The notes beneath the pieces were generated by a model. It was not told the origin of the DNA. It was given only the letters and a program-made list of their open reading frames with translations, and ran no database searches. Position numbers and translations under genes: made by a program. From assembly GCA_964586235.1 (NCBI GenBank), contig CAZPIO010000003.1:1-64000 (forward strand): DNA of 64,000 nucleotides, written 5' to 3'. Origin of the DNA: JAUCQB01 sp964586235 (GTDB lineage Bacteria > Planctomycetota > Phycisphaerae > UBA1845 > PWPN01). Below, one piece after another: positions 24,568 to 32,452 of the stretch; position 1 is the stretch's first letter; each line of letters begins with the position of its first letter.

Positions 24568-27500
24568 GCCCGGAGCAACTGGAGCAGCTCGTCGCCGCGG
24601 CCGATCTGGCTGCGATCACCGAGGCCTTTCGGTCGATGCCGGAGACCGAGCGGCGTAAGCTGTCGAAAACGGCCTCAGGCCTGCTGCGCGAGATCGAGAA
24701 ATCCCTTTCGAGGCCGGACCTGGTGTCCACTCCCTCCATTTCCGATCGCCTCAGGCACTGGCTGAAAGGCCGCGAGGTTCCGGGGCCTCAAGACCAGTGG
24801 AGGGCGGCCCAACTGGCGGTACTGGCCGTCTGTCCGCTCACCGATGCGAAACGGCTGAATGCTCGCTTCCTCGGATATGGTGACGATGGCCATGTGGCCA
24901 AAGTCGTGACTGATCGTCGTCCCGAATGGATTGACGACTGGGTAGACCTGAAACTCAAACCGGAGTGGAAGCAGATCGACTGGGGCACACTTCGCTACCT
25001 GATCACGACCGGAATCTGCCGGAAGCCGGCGTGTGACGGATACATACAGTTGATGGCCGGCGAGATGGCGACCACGCGGACGAGCGAAGGCTCGTTTGTG
25101 CTGCTGAGTCAACAGCTCCTAGCGGATTCGGACCTGCTCAAGGAGGAGATCTGGCGTTTGTTTGAGGTCGAGACTGCCGCCTTCGTCATCGACTGGGAGA
25201 GCAATCCCCACGTGGGGCCCGAGTACGAATCGTGGAGCGGGGCCCTGAAACGCTTGTCCGACGACGGTCATGTCGACCGTCAGCGCCTGCTGGACGCCAG
25301 CCTTGCCGGACTGAGTACCGGGTTCAAGAACAACACGCTCACCGGCTTCATCAAGTTCCATGAGCGTCTCGAACCGACCGTGGAGGAGATGGATGCACGG
25401 CAGCGGACGTACCTGGATCTGCTGTCGAGCAAGGCGGCTCACGTGGTCACGTTCGCGCTGCGAATGCTGACCGAGATTGACAAGGCCGGTCGTCTCGACG
25501 CCGCTGCGTTCGTTGCCAGCACGGCCCCGGTGATGGGCATCCGCACCCAGGCCCAGCCGAAGGCCGGCCTGGCGATCTTGCACCGATGCGGGGAACGTCA
25601 ACCCGAGCTGAAGGCTGCCGCTGCGCTGATCGCCGTCGATGCGGTTGCCCACGAGACACCCGAAATTCAGAAGCAGGCCCTCGACCTGCTCGAGAGATGG
25701 TCTGATGACCTCAGCTCGGACGTGCTTCGCAAGCTCGCTGAACGGCTCAATGATCTGGCACCGAGTTGCCGTCCTCTGGCCGAACAACTGCTGGCGGCAG
25801 GCGCGCCTGAACCGCCGCGAGAAGTCCGCGCCGATGATGCCGACACATGCCGCGAGGACCTGCTGGCTCGGGCGGAGAGGCTTGTGCCCCAGTGGCGTCA
25901 GCGAGCCGGTGTGGATGCCGCCGCCGCGGTGCTGACGGGCACGGACCCGCCGCCCCCGCTTGACTTCAACCTGCTCGAAGTGCCCGTGCTGACCGGTGTG
26001 GCCCCGATCCAGCCGATCAACTCGCTCGACGAGCTCATCGACGCTGTCTGCCACGCAATCGAGACGATCGATTCGGCAGACGAGGCTGAGCGAATCCTCG
26101 ATGGAATCAGCCGGCTCTGCGATCAGAAGCCCGCGGATTTCGAGCGTCGCACCGGGCCGCTCGTCAAACGCGTGCTCAAAATGCGCGATTCGCCGAATGC
26201 TCACGGGCTGGCGGGCGGGTGGGGGCCGCAGCGACGCTTCACGCTGACGCTGACAGCCTGGCTTCAACGGGATGTGTCGCCGCCGGGAAAGCTGCCTTAT
26301 GAGCCGTCGGATGGTCCCTTCGCGTTCTGGAAATGCCGTCTGGAAGAGCTGGCCAACCGTGTGGCAACCGGCACGGCCGCGCCCTTGCTGGCCGCACCCA
26401 CCCATACCCGCGGATGGATCGACCCTCATGAGTTGGTTCAGCGACTTCGCCGGCTTCAGGAACAGGCACTCGAACCGCTAGTGTTCGACCTTGTTCAGGC
26501 GCTTCTACGTCTTGCTCCGGATCATCGGAGTGAGGCCCGGAAAGAGGCTGATTCTCTGACCCATCCCGTCGGACACGCCGTCCGTTGGGCCCTGGGAGCG
26601 GATGAGACTCCGACACGCGGGGACAGGGCCTTTTCCGCTGTCTGGCTCGCCGCGGGCCGGGCGCGCTGGCCGCAGACCCGGATCGATGAGCTGACTGTCC
26701 TGGGTCTCGACCCGGCTTTCGCTGATGCGATCGAACCTGCACAGTACACATGGACCACCTATACGACGCAGACCTGCGTGCAGGGGAAAACCTATCGTCA
26801 TGCCAGCCTCAACCTGGAGACCAGCCCCCACAAGCAGCCCCAGGAATGGTCGCCGGAGTTGGCAACGGTCATGCTCCACGCCACATCAGAGATGGCCTTC
26901 AACTTCGGGTATCCCTGGCTCGTGCACTGGGCGAACATGATCTGGCCGGCCAACCCGAGCCCCATTCTGGCAGCCGGTATCGAGGCAATGATGGAGCGGA
27001 TCAATGACTCCGCCGCCAGCTCGGCTCCTACCCACGCCTATCTCGACGTCCTGCTGGCGCCGGACCTGCCATGGTCGGAAATGGCCCGCCTTGCGATATG
27101 GATCGCAATGGCGGGGCAGGATGCGGACGCCCGCGGGCTGGCCGTGGACGTGATGATCGAGGCAATTCAGGACGGCCGCGCGCATCCGCGGGAGTTAGCC
27201 GAACTCTTGGCCAAGCTGACGCGCGGCGGATGGCTGAAGTTGAACCGGGTACGTGCGGCACTGGGTGAGGTCGCTCGTGTTTCCGCGCCGCACGCTCAGA
27301 CCGTCGCTCATCTGCTCACCGGCTGGTTGTCCGGCCTCTCGGAATTACCGGAAGACGCCCATCAGCTGCTCGGGTTGCTCTTGGAGCTGCTCATCCAACT
27401 TGGGCTGCCGGCGGCCCCGGCGAGCCGAGGGATTCTGCAGGGTTTCAAGGGGTCGGGAAAAACCGCCAAGCTTGTCAAATCGCTGCTGAGTCTCCAAACG

Positions 27501-27626
27501 GATGCGCCTGCAACCGCCCTGCGTGAGGCACAGCTCGGCCATCTCCGCGTGCGAATCGAGCGGGCGGAGCGATGGGCGACGAGCGAGTCAATTCCGAGCA
27601 TCGGCGAATGCATCGGAAAAGGGTGA
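24564..27626 (+). CDS. Large helical protein, DUF6493-like
   Basis: A 1020-residue, mostly alpha-helical soluble protein with HEAT-like helix pairs (for example LLARAERLVPQWRQRAGV and ELIDAVCHAIETIDSADEAE). No catalytic motif was found. Size, layout and coupling to a SWIM protein suggest the DUF6493-type proteins found in SWIM-AAA-VWA gene sets; this family call is from memory and is moderate. The GTG start overlaps the upstream stop (GTGA). The last 13 codons lie inside the right-hand 130-bp direct repeat, so the C-terminus may have been set by that repeat. The MoxR-type ATPase and VWA partners usual in such sets are missing here. Confidence 0.6.
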   Translation: MSPEQLEQLVAAADLAAITEAFRSMPETERRKLSKTASGLLREIEKSLSRPDLVSTPSISDRLRHWLKGREVPGPQDQWRAAQLAVLAVCPLTDAKRLNARFLGYGDDGHVAKVVTDRRPEWIDDWVDLKLKPEWKQIDWGTLRYLITTGICRKPACDGYIQLMAGEMATTRTSEGSFVLLSQQLLADSDLLKEEIWRLFEVETAAFVIDWESNPHVGPEYESWSGALKRLSDDGHVDRQRLLDASLAGLSTGFKNNTLTGFIKFHERLEPTVEEMDARQRTYLDLLSSKAAHVVTFALRMLTEIDKAGRLDAAAFVASTAPVMGIRTQAQPKAGLAILHRCGERQPELKAAAALIAVDAVAHETPEIQKQALDLLERWSDDLSSDVLRKLAERLNDLAPSCRPLAEQLLAAGAPEPPREVRADDADTCREDLLARAERLVPQWRQRAGVDAAAAVLTGTDPPPPLDFNLLEVPVLTGVAPIQPINSLDELIDAVCHAIETIDSADEAERILDGISRLCDQKPADFERRTGPLVKRVLKMRDSPNAHGLAGGWGPQRRFTLTLTAWLQRDVSPPGKLPYEPSDGPFAFWKCRLEELANRVATGTAAPLLAAPTHTRGWIDPHELVQRLRRLQEQALEPLVFDLVQALLRLAPDHRSEARKEADSLTHPVGHAVRWALGADETPTRGDRAFSAVWLAAGRARWPQTRIDELTVLGLDPAFADAIEPAQYTWTTYTTQTCVQGKTYRHASLNLETSPHKQPQEWSPELATVMLHATSEMAFNFGYPWLVHWANMIWPANPSPILAAGIEAMMERINDSAASSAPTHAYLDVLLAPDLPWSEMARLAIWIAMAGQDADARGLAVDVMIEAIQDGRAHPRELAELLAKLTRGGWLKLNRVRAALGEVARVSAPHAQTVAHLLTGWLSGLSELPEDAHQLLGLLLELLIQLGLPAAPASRGILQGFKGSGKTAKLVKSLLSLQTDAPATALREAQLGHLRVRIERAERWATSESIPSIGECIGKG

Positions 27627-27734
27627 CTCTCGTGGCGGAGCCCCTTATGCACCTGGCGACAATGAGGATGAGAATCCTCAGCCGGTGGGTCCCAGATCGG
27701 AATCTGGGACCAGCGGATCGCGGCTACAAGCCGC
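27588..27734. repeat. 130-bp direct repeat, right copy, plus GCGGCT hairpin
   Basis: 27588-27716 repeats 22929-23058. Its hairpins are GAGGAT-GAGA-ATCCTC (27664-27679) and GGTCCCAGAT-CGGA-ATCTGGGACC (27688-27711): loop bases differ from the left copy while the stems are kept. Immediately after, GCGGCT-ACA-AGCCGC (27720-27734) belongs to the second hairpin family, showing that the families are combined in one chain. Confidence 0.85.
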
Positions 27735-27770
27735 TCCTACAGCCATCGGCGATCGGGCTGCGCCTGCATT

Positions 27771-28877
27771 TCACAATTGCGGGATCTTAACCCGCGCGCC
27801 GCCTTTCATCGCCGATTCGTGGGCGCAGATGCCGGCCATCGTCCAGTTGACGCTGGTCTTCGCGTCGGGCATGGGTGGGCGCTTCTCGACGATCGACATG
27901 ATGAACTCGTGAGCCAGGTGCGGGTGCGAGCCGCCGTGGCCGCTGCCCTGCTTGAACGACAGGTGGACGTTTTCCTGGAGGTCGTAGACGCCCTTGGTGG
28001 TGAACGGCCGGATCGGCTCGGGGAGCAGGTGGGCGAAGTCGGGGATGGTGATCCGCTCGGGCTGCTCGCCGCGGTGCAGAATGGCCGGCTCGTGCTCGAT
28101 CTGGGGCGACTCGAACGAGACCTTGTCGGCGTACACGTCGAAGCTCTCGCGGTACTGCCGGGCGGTCTCGAACAGGCTGCGGGTCACCTCGCAGGCCAGG
28201 TTCGAGCCCTTGAGCTTGATCGTCGCGGTCTCGACGGCAAACGGCGAGCCGTACTTCCGCGTGAGTTTCGGGCTGATCCGCCCCGAGCCGTGGCAGACGA
28301 CCGACTCGGCCAGCTTGCCCGCCAGGCACAGGCACGGGCTGACGCAGTGCGTCGCGTAGTGCATCGGCGGCAGCCCTTCCCAGTAACCGGGCCAGCCGGC
28401 CATCTCCTGCTGATGCGAGCCGCGGAGAAACTGGATACGGCCGAGGACGCCCGTCTGGAGCAGCTCCTTGACGTACAGGAACTCGCGGCTGTAGACCACG
28501 GTTTCCATCATCATGTAGTTGCGGCGGGCCTTCTTCTGGGCCTCGACCAGCTTGCGGCAGTCGGCCACCGAGGTCGCGGCCGGGACGGTGCAGGCCACGT
28601 GCTTTTTCGCCTTCAGGCCGGCGATGCTCATCGGGGCATGGTCGGGAATCGGCGTATTAATGTGGACGGCATCGACGTCGGGGTCGTTCAGCACATCCTC
28701 GTAGCGGGTGTAGCGATTGGCGACCCCGAACGCATCGCCGATCTGGTCAAGTTTTTTTCTGCTCCGCTGGCAGATGGCGTACATCTCGGCGTGCGGGTGC
28801 TTCTGGTAGATGGGGATGAACTCCGCTCCGAAGCCCAGACCGATGATCGCGACTCTGACCTTTTTGTCGTTCGCCAT
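27771..28877 (-). CDS. Gfo/Idh/MocA-family oxidoreductase
   Basis: A 368-residue protein with an N-terminal Rossmann fold (VAIIGLGFGAEF, residues 9-20) and the substrate-domain layout of Gfo/Idh/MocA enzymes, which oxidise sugars, inositols or their derivatives with NAD(P). The usual EKP motif is replaced by TVPAATS, and the C-terminal part has GSGHGGSHPHLAHEF, reminiscent of GH109-like NAD-dependent glycosidases. Substrate and exact reaction are therefore open. No signal peptide is seen, so it is cytoplasmic. It is divergently oriented to the MetE-like gene. Confidence 0.8.
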   Translation of the reverse strand: MANDKKVRVAIIGLGFGAEFIPIYQKHPHAEMYAICQRSRKKLDQIGDAFGVANRYTRYEDVLNDPDVDAVHINTPIPDHAPMSIAGLKAKKHVACTVPAATSVADCRKLVEAQKKARRNYMMMETVVYSREFLYVKELLQTGVLGRIQFLRGSHQQEMAGWPGYWEGLPPMHYATHCVSPCLCLAGKLAESVVCHGSGRISPKLTRKYGSPFAVETATIKLKGSNLACEVTRSLFETARQYRESFDVYADKVSFESPQIEHEPAILHRGEQPERITIPDFAHLLPEPIRPFTTKGVYDLQENVHLSFKQGSGHGGSHPHLAHEFIMSIVEKRPPMPDAKTSVNWTMAGICAHESAMKGGARVKIPQL

Positions 28878-29107
28878 GATTCTGCAGACTCCAACAAGAG
28901 TTCCCAGACGATGAAGCCCTGTCCGATCCGACGTTACGCGGCGAGATGAGAAGCCGCACGGGGCAGCCTACCACCCTCGACAATCCCCGGCAAGATGCGG
29001 CGACTGAGCCCATACGTGCAAACTGGAACGGTTCTGTGGTAGGATTTGGCCTGGAAATCGGCGGATGTACGGCCGCCGTTCAGTTTCGTCACCACGGAGT
29101 CCCGAGC

Positions 29108-30223
29108 ATGAAGACCCAGCGAACGTCTGAGCTGCCTCTCTTTTACACTCACGGGATCGGCTCGCTGCCCCGGCCGAAGGTGGTCGTCGACCTGCTGCTC
29201 AAGCGGCAGGAGATGTCGCCGGAGCGGTTTCGGGGCGTGCTGAACGAGATGGTCGTCTTTGCCATCCGGCTGCAGGAGCAGGCGGGGATGGATGTGGTCA
29301 GCGACGGCGAATGGCGGCGGATTCAGTACATCCGCGAGTTGCTGCAGCGGATCGGCGGGTTCGAGAAATGTCGCCGGTACACACACCAGGGTGAAACCAA
29401 GTATACCGAGGTGGTCGTCCGCCGGATTCAGCAGGCCGAGCCGGTCTTCGCCGAGGATGCCCGGTTCCTGGCCGCCCACACCGACCGGGTCACCAAGTTC
29501 GCCCTGCCCAGCCCGTTCCTGATCACCATGCGGTACTGGCACGAGGACTACAGCCGGGACGCGTACGCTACGCCGCAGCATTTTCTGGACCACCTGGTGG
29601 AGATTCTCTCGCGCGAGGCCCAGGCGCTGGTCGAGGCCGGCATCGATATCGTGCAGATCGACGATCCGGCGCTGACCTACTACTGCGACCGCAAGCTGAT
29701 GTCCGGCGAGAGTTCGCACGACGAGCGGCTTCATCGCGACTGGAACATGGAGAAGGAAATCCCGCTGGCCGTCGCGGCCATTAACCGCATTGCCGACGGC
29801 CTGCCGGCGCAGGTTCACCTGCACTGCTGCCACAGCGTGTACAAGCGGCGGAGCGATGTGACCGGCAACTACAAGCCGCTCCTGCCGTGGTTCAAGGATC
29901 TGAAGGTCGACCGCGTCAACCTGGAATTCGCCTACCACGGCACGGGCGACGTGAGCGACCTGGAATTACTGCCGGCGCACCTTGGGGTGGGCATGGGCGT
30001 CATCGACGTCCGCAGTGAGCAGTTGCCTTCGGTCGAGCAGATCGAAGCCCTGGCCGCGTCGGGGGCGGCGGTCATCGACCCGCATCGCATCGCGCTCAAC
30101 CCGGACTGCGGTTTCGCGCCCGAGGCGGTCGAGCCGCCGACCATCGACGAAGCCTACGAGAAGCTCTGCCGGCTGACGGCCGCGGCGCGAAACCTGCGGC
30201 AGCGAGTCCAGGCGAAATCGTGA
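29108..30223 (+). CDS. MetE C-terminal-like (cobalamin-independent) methyltransferase
   Basis: A 371-residue protein corresponding to the catalytic barrel of cobalamin-independent methionine synthase, without the N-terminal domain. The zinc-thiol site is intact: HLHCC (His-x-Cys), Glu in VNLEFAYHG and Cys in NPDCGF. GIGSLPRP and DPALTYY are also family-typical. Short MetE-like proteins transfer methyl groups to thiols from varied donors; the donor here is unknown. The ATG is preceded by CGGAGTCCCGAGC. It lies among sugar-catabolic genes rather than methionine genes, which argues against a housekeeping role. Confidence 0.75.
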   Translation: MKTQRTSELPLFYTHGIGSLPRPKVVVDLLLKRQEMSPERFRGVLNEMVVFAIRLQEQAGMDVVSDGEWRRIQYIRELLQRIGGFEKCRRYTHQGETKYTEVVVRRIQQAEPVFAEDARFLAAHTDRVTKFALPSPFLITMRYWHEDYSRDAYATPQHFLDHLVEILSREAQALVEAGIDIVQIDDPALTYYCDRKLMSGESSHDERLHRDWNMEKEIPLAVAAINRIADGLPAQVHLHCCHSVYKRRSDVTGNYKPLLPWFKDLKVDRVNLEFAYHGTGDVSDLELLPAHLGVGMGVIDVRSEQLPSVEQIEALAASGAAVIDPHRIALNPDCGFAPEAVEPPTIDEAYEKLCRLTAAARNLRQRVQAKS

Positions 30224-30248
30224 GGCGGCGCCTGAGCCTCGGGTAGGA

Positions 30249-30371
30249 GGCGTCTTTGACGCCGATCCTGCGGTTGCAGGGGTACTGACCCGGCTCTGGT
30301 CGCGGTCGGAGACCGCTGGAAGACCGAGGGGATGAACCCCTCGGCTCGTCAAGATCGCGGTCAGAGACCGC
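30249..30371. repeat. Chain of short hairpins, island 4
   Basis: GGCGTC-TTT-GACGCC (30249-30263), GCGGTC-GGA-GACCGC (30302-30316), CCGAGGGG-ATGAA-CCCCTCGG (30324-30344) and GCGGTC-AGA-GACCGC (30357-30371). The GCGGTC/GACCGC stems replace the GCGGCT/AGCCGC stems seen elsewhere, a compensatory change on both sides. It lies between the MetE-like gene and the second sulfatase. Confidence 0.8.
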
Positions 30372-30411
30372 TCCTACAACTGCCAAGCTGGTTTTCGGAA
30401 GGAGATTCCAC

Positions 30412-31887
30412 ATGTGTTTATGGTTGGCTATGCTGGGGATGAGTGTTACTGCTGCATGGGCTTCTTCGGAGACTCCAGCGGCACCAGCCGAGAAGGCCGG
30501 CCGTGAGAAACCCAACATCGTGTTCATCCTGGCCGACGACCTCGGCTACACCGACGTGGCCTGCTACGGCAGCAAGTACTACGAGACGCCGAACATCGAC
30601 CGCATGGCCGCACAGGGCATTCGCTTCACCGACGGCTACACCTGCGGGCCCAACTGTCAGCCGACCCGGGCGGCACTGATGAGCGGGCAATACGGACCGC
30701 GCACCGGCGTCTACACCGTCGGCAGCATCGACCGCTTCAACTGGCGCAGCCGTTCCCTCCGGCCGGTGGACAATGTCGTCAACCTGCCGACCGGCAAGAT
30801 CACCGTCGCGCAGGCCCTCAAGTCGGCCGGCTACGCGACCGCTATGTTCGGCAAATGGCACCTGGGCAACAACGGCTCCCACCATCCCAGCCAGCGGGGC
30901 TTCGACGAGGCGATCATCGCCGACGGCGTCCACTTCGATTTCAAAACCAACCCGAAGACCGACTATCCGCCCGGCACCTACCTGGCTGACTTCCTGACCG
31001 ACAAGGCAGTGGACTTCATCCGCCGCCACAAGGAGCAGCCGTTCTTCCTTTACTTGCCGCACTTCGCGGTGCACTCGCCCCACCAGGCCAAGCAGGACAT
31101 GATCGACAAGTTCAAGCCCAAGCCCCCGGTCGGCGGCCATCGTGACCCGACTTACGCCGCGATGATCGCCAGCGTGGACGAGAGTGTCGGCCGCATCGAG
31201 GCGGTGCTCAATGAACTCGGGCTTTCAGGCAAGACGCTGGTCATTTTCTCGAGCGACAACGGCGGCGTCGGCGGTTACGTGCGTGAGGGCATCAAGGACG
31301 CCGGCGATATCACCGACAACGCGCCGCTCCGAGGCGGCAAAGGCATGCTGTATGAAGGCGGCATCCGCGTGCCGTACGTATTCCGCTGGCCCGGCCGTAT
31401 TCCGCCCGGTACCACCTGCGATCAGCCGATCAACAGCGTCGATCTGTATCCCACTTTGCTCGAGCTGGCCGGGGCCAGACCTTCGCCGGGTTATGTCCTG
31501 GACGGCGTCAGCTACCTCGCCCTGCTGACCAGCGGCGGCAAGGCGAGGCTGGACCGCGAGGCGATCTATTGGCATTTTCCCGGTTATCTTGGAGCGGGCC
31601 GGGACAGATGGCGAACCACGCCGGTGGGCGCGATCCGGGCGGGCGACCTGATGCTGCTGGAGTTCTTTGAAGATAAGCGGGTTGAGCTATACAATCTCCG
31701 CGAGGACATTGGCGAGAAGACCAATCTGGCGGCCGCGATGCCAGAGAAGGCCAGCGTACTGCGGGACCGACTTAACGCCTGGCGCAGGCAGGTCGGAGCC
31801 AAAATGCCGACGCCTAACCAGCCGACGACAGAGCCTGATCGCGGGAAACCGAAAGGACAGGGTAAACGAGCTCGTGCAGCGGGATGA
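30412..31887 (+). CDS. Secreted sulfatase (Cys type), arylsulfatase A-like
   Basis: A 491-residue sulfatase. A short signal peptide (to about residue 17-20) precedes NIVFILADDLGYTDVACYG with the metal-binding DD. The formylglycine motif is NCQPTRAALMSG (C-x-P-x-R). MFGKWHLG and FSSDNGG supply other active-site residues. The C-terminus is Lys/Arg/Gly-rich. It should remove sulfate from polysaccharide fragments outside the cytoplasm. A GGAAGGAGA site lies eight bases before the ATG. Like the sulfatase at 19764 it needs a formylglycine-generating enzyme, not encoded here. Confidence 0.9.
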   Translation: MCLWLAMLGMSVTAAWASSETPAAPAEKAGREKPNIVFILADDLGYTDVACYGSKYYETPNIDRMAAQGIRFTDGYTCGPNCQPTRAALMSGQYGPRTGVYTVGSIDRFNWRSRSLRPVDNVVNLPTGKITVAQALKSAGYATAMFGKWHLGNNGSHHPSQRGFDEAIIADGVHFDFKTNPKTDYPPGTYLADFLTDKAVDFIRRHKEQPFFLYLPHFAVHSPHQAKQDMIDKFKPKPPVGGHRDPTYAAMIASVDESVGRIEAVLNELGLSGKTLVIFSSDNGGVGGYVREGIKDAGDITDNAPLRGGKGMLYEGGIRVPYVFRWPGRIPPGTTCDQPINSVDLYPTLLELAGARPSPGYVLDGVSYLALLTSGGKARLDREAIYWHFPGYLGAGRDRWRTTPVGAIRAGDLMLLEFFEDKRVELYNLREDIGEKTNLAAAMPEKASVLRDRLNAWRRQVGAKMPTPNQPTTEPDRGKPKGQGKRARAAG

Positions 31888-32255
31888 ACCAGCCCGACTG
31901 AGACCGGTAAGGCGAATCATCGACCGCGCAACCGGACGGCCAGCCCGGTGGTTGGGACGAGCAGCGGGACAGAAGAGCCGATCATTGCTTAGCGGCGGGG
32001 AAATGTCACAGAGTCGCTGTCGCATTTCCGTCGCGTCGGGCTTTCGTCTCAGGCAAATCAGGTGGAAAAGGCCGGACTGGACTGGCACTGGAATCGAGCA
32101 CGGCGAGCCCGTGTCGACGCCTGAAATACGGACCAGTGTGTTGCGATCGGTACGCGCTAAGCTGCGGAATCTGCGGATGATAAGCCAGACGGAAATGGTC
32201 GGTGAGGCACGAGACGCTGAGAGGGCCCATGGCCGTCAGTCTTAGGAGGTACGAG
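31888..32255. other. Intergenic, no supported gene
   Basis: About 370 bases between the sulfatase and the small frame upstream of glgP. Open frames here are extensions of shadow frames from the sulfatase; no start signals, hairpin chains or known repeats were found. Confidence 0.5.
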
Positions 32256-32414
32256 ATGGCGGCCTCTGACGTCGGGTTGTTACCGGTGCCGATTTATCAG
32301 CAGGGTTATTTGGAATCTGCCGATGCTACAATGCGTCGGAACTCGTTGCCTTGGGACAAGATGCGCCCGATTCGACCGAAGGAGGAAGCGGCCGGCGGGC
32401 CTCACTGTGCATAA
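32256..32414 (+). CDS. Possible small protein upstream of glgP
   Basis: A 52-codon frame (starting MAASDVGLLPVPIYQQ) with an exceptionally good ribosome-binding site, AGGAGGT, five bases before its ATG, 38 bases upstream of glgP. It has no signal peptide, membrane segment or recognised domain. The Shine-Dalgarno sequence is the main evidence; it could be a leader peptide for glgP or a chance frame. Confidence 0.35.
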   Translation: MAASDVGLLPVPIYQQGYLESADATMRRNSLPWDKMRPIRPKEEAAGGPHCA

Positions 32415-32452
32415 GCTTGGATAGCCTGGTTCTCAATAAGCGGTAGGTACCT

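Noticed and set aside
31888..32245. Frame extending past the sulfatase
   Set aside because: It is a shadow frame continuing from the sulfatase gene with no own start or domain.
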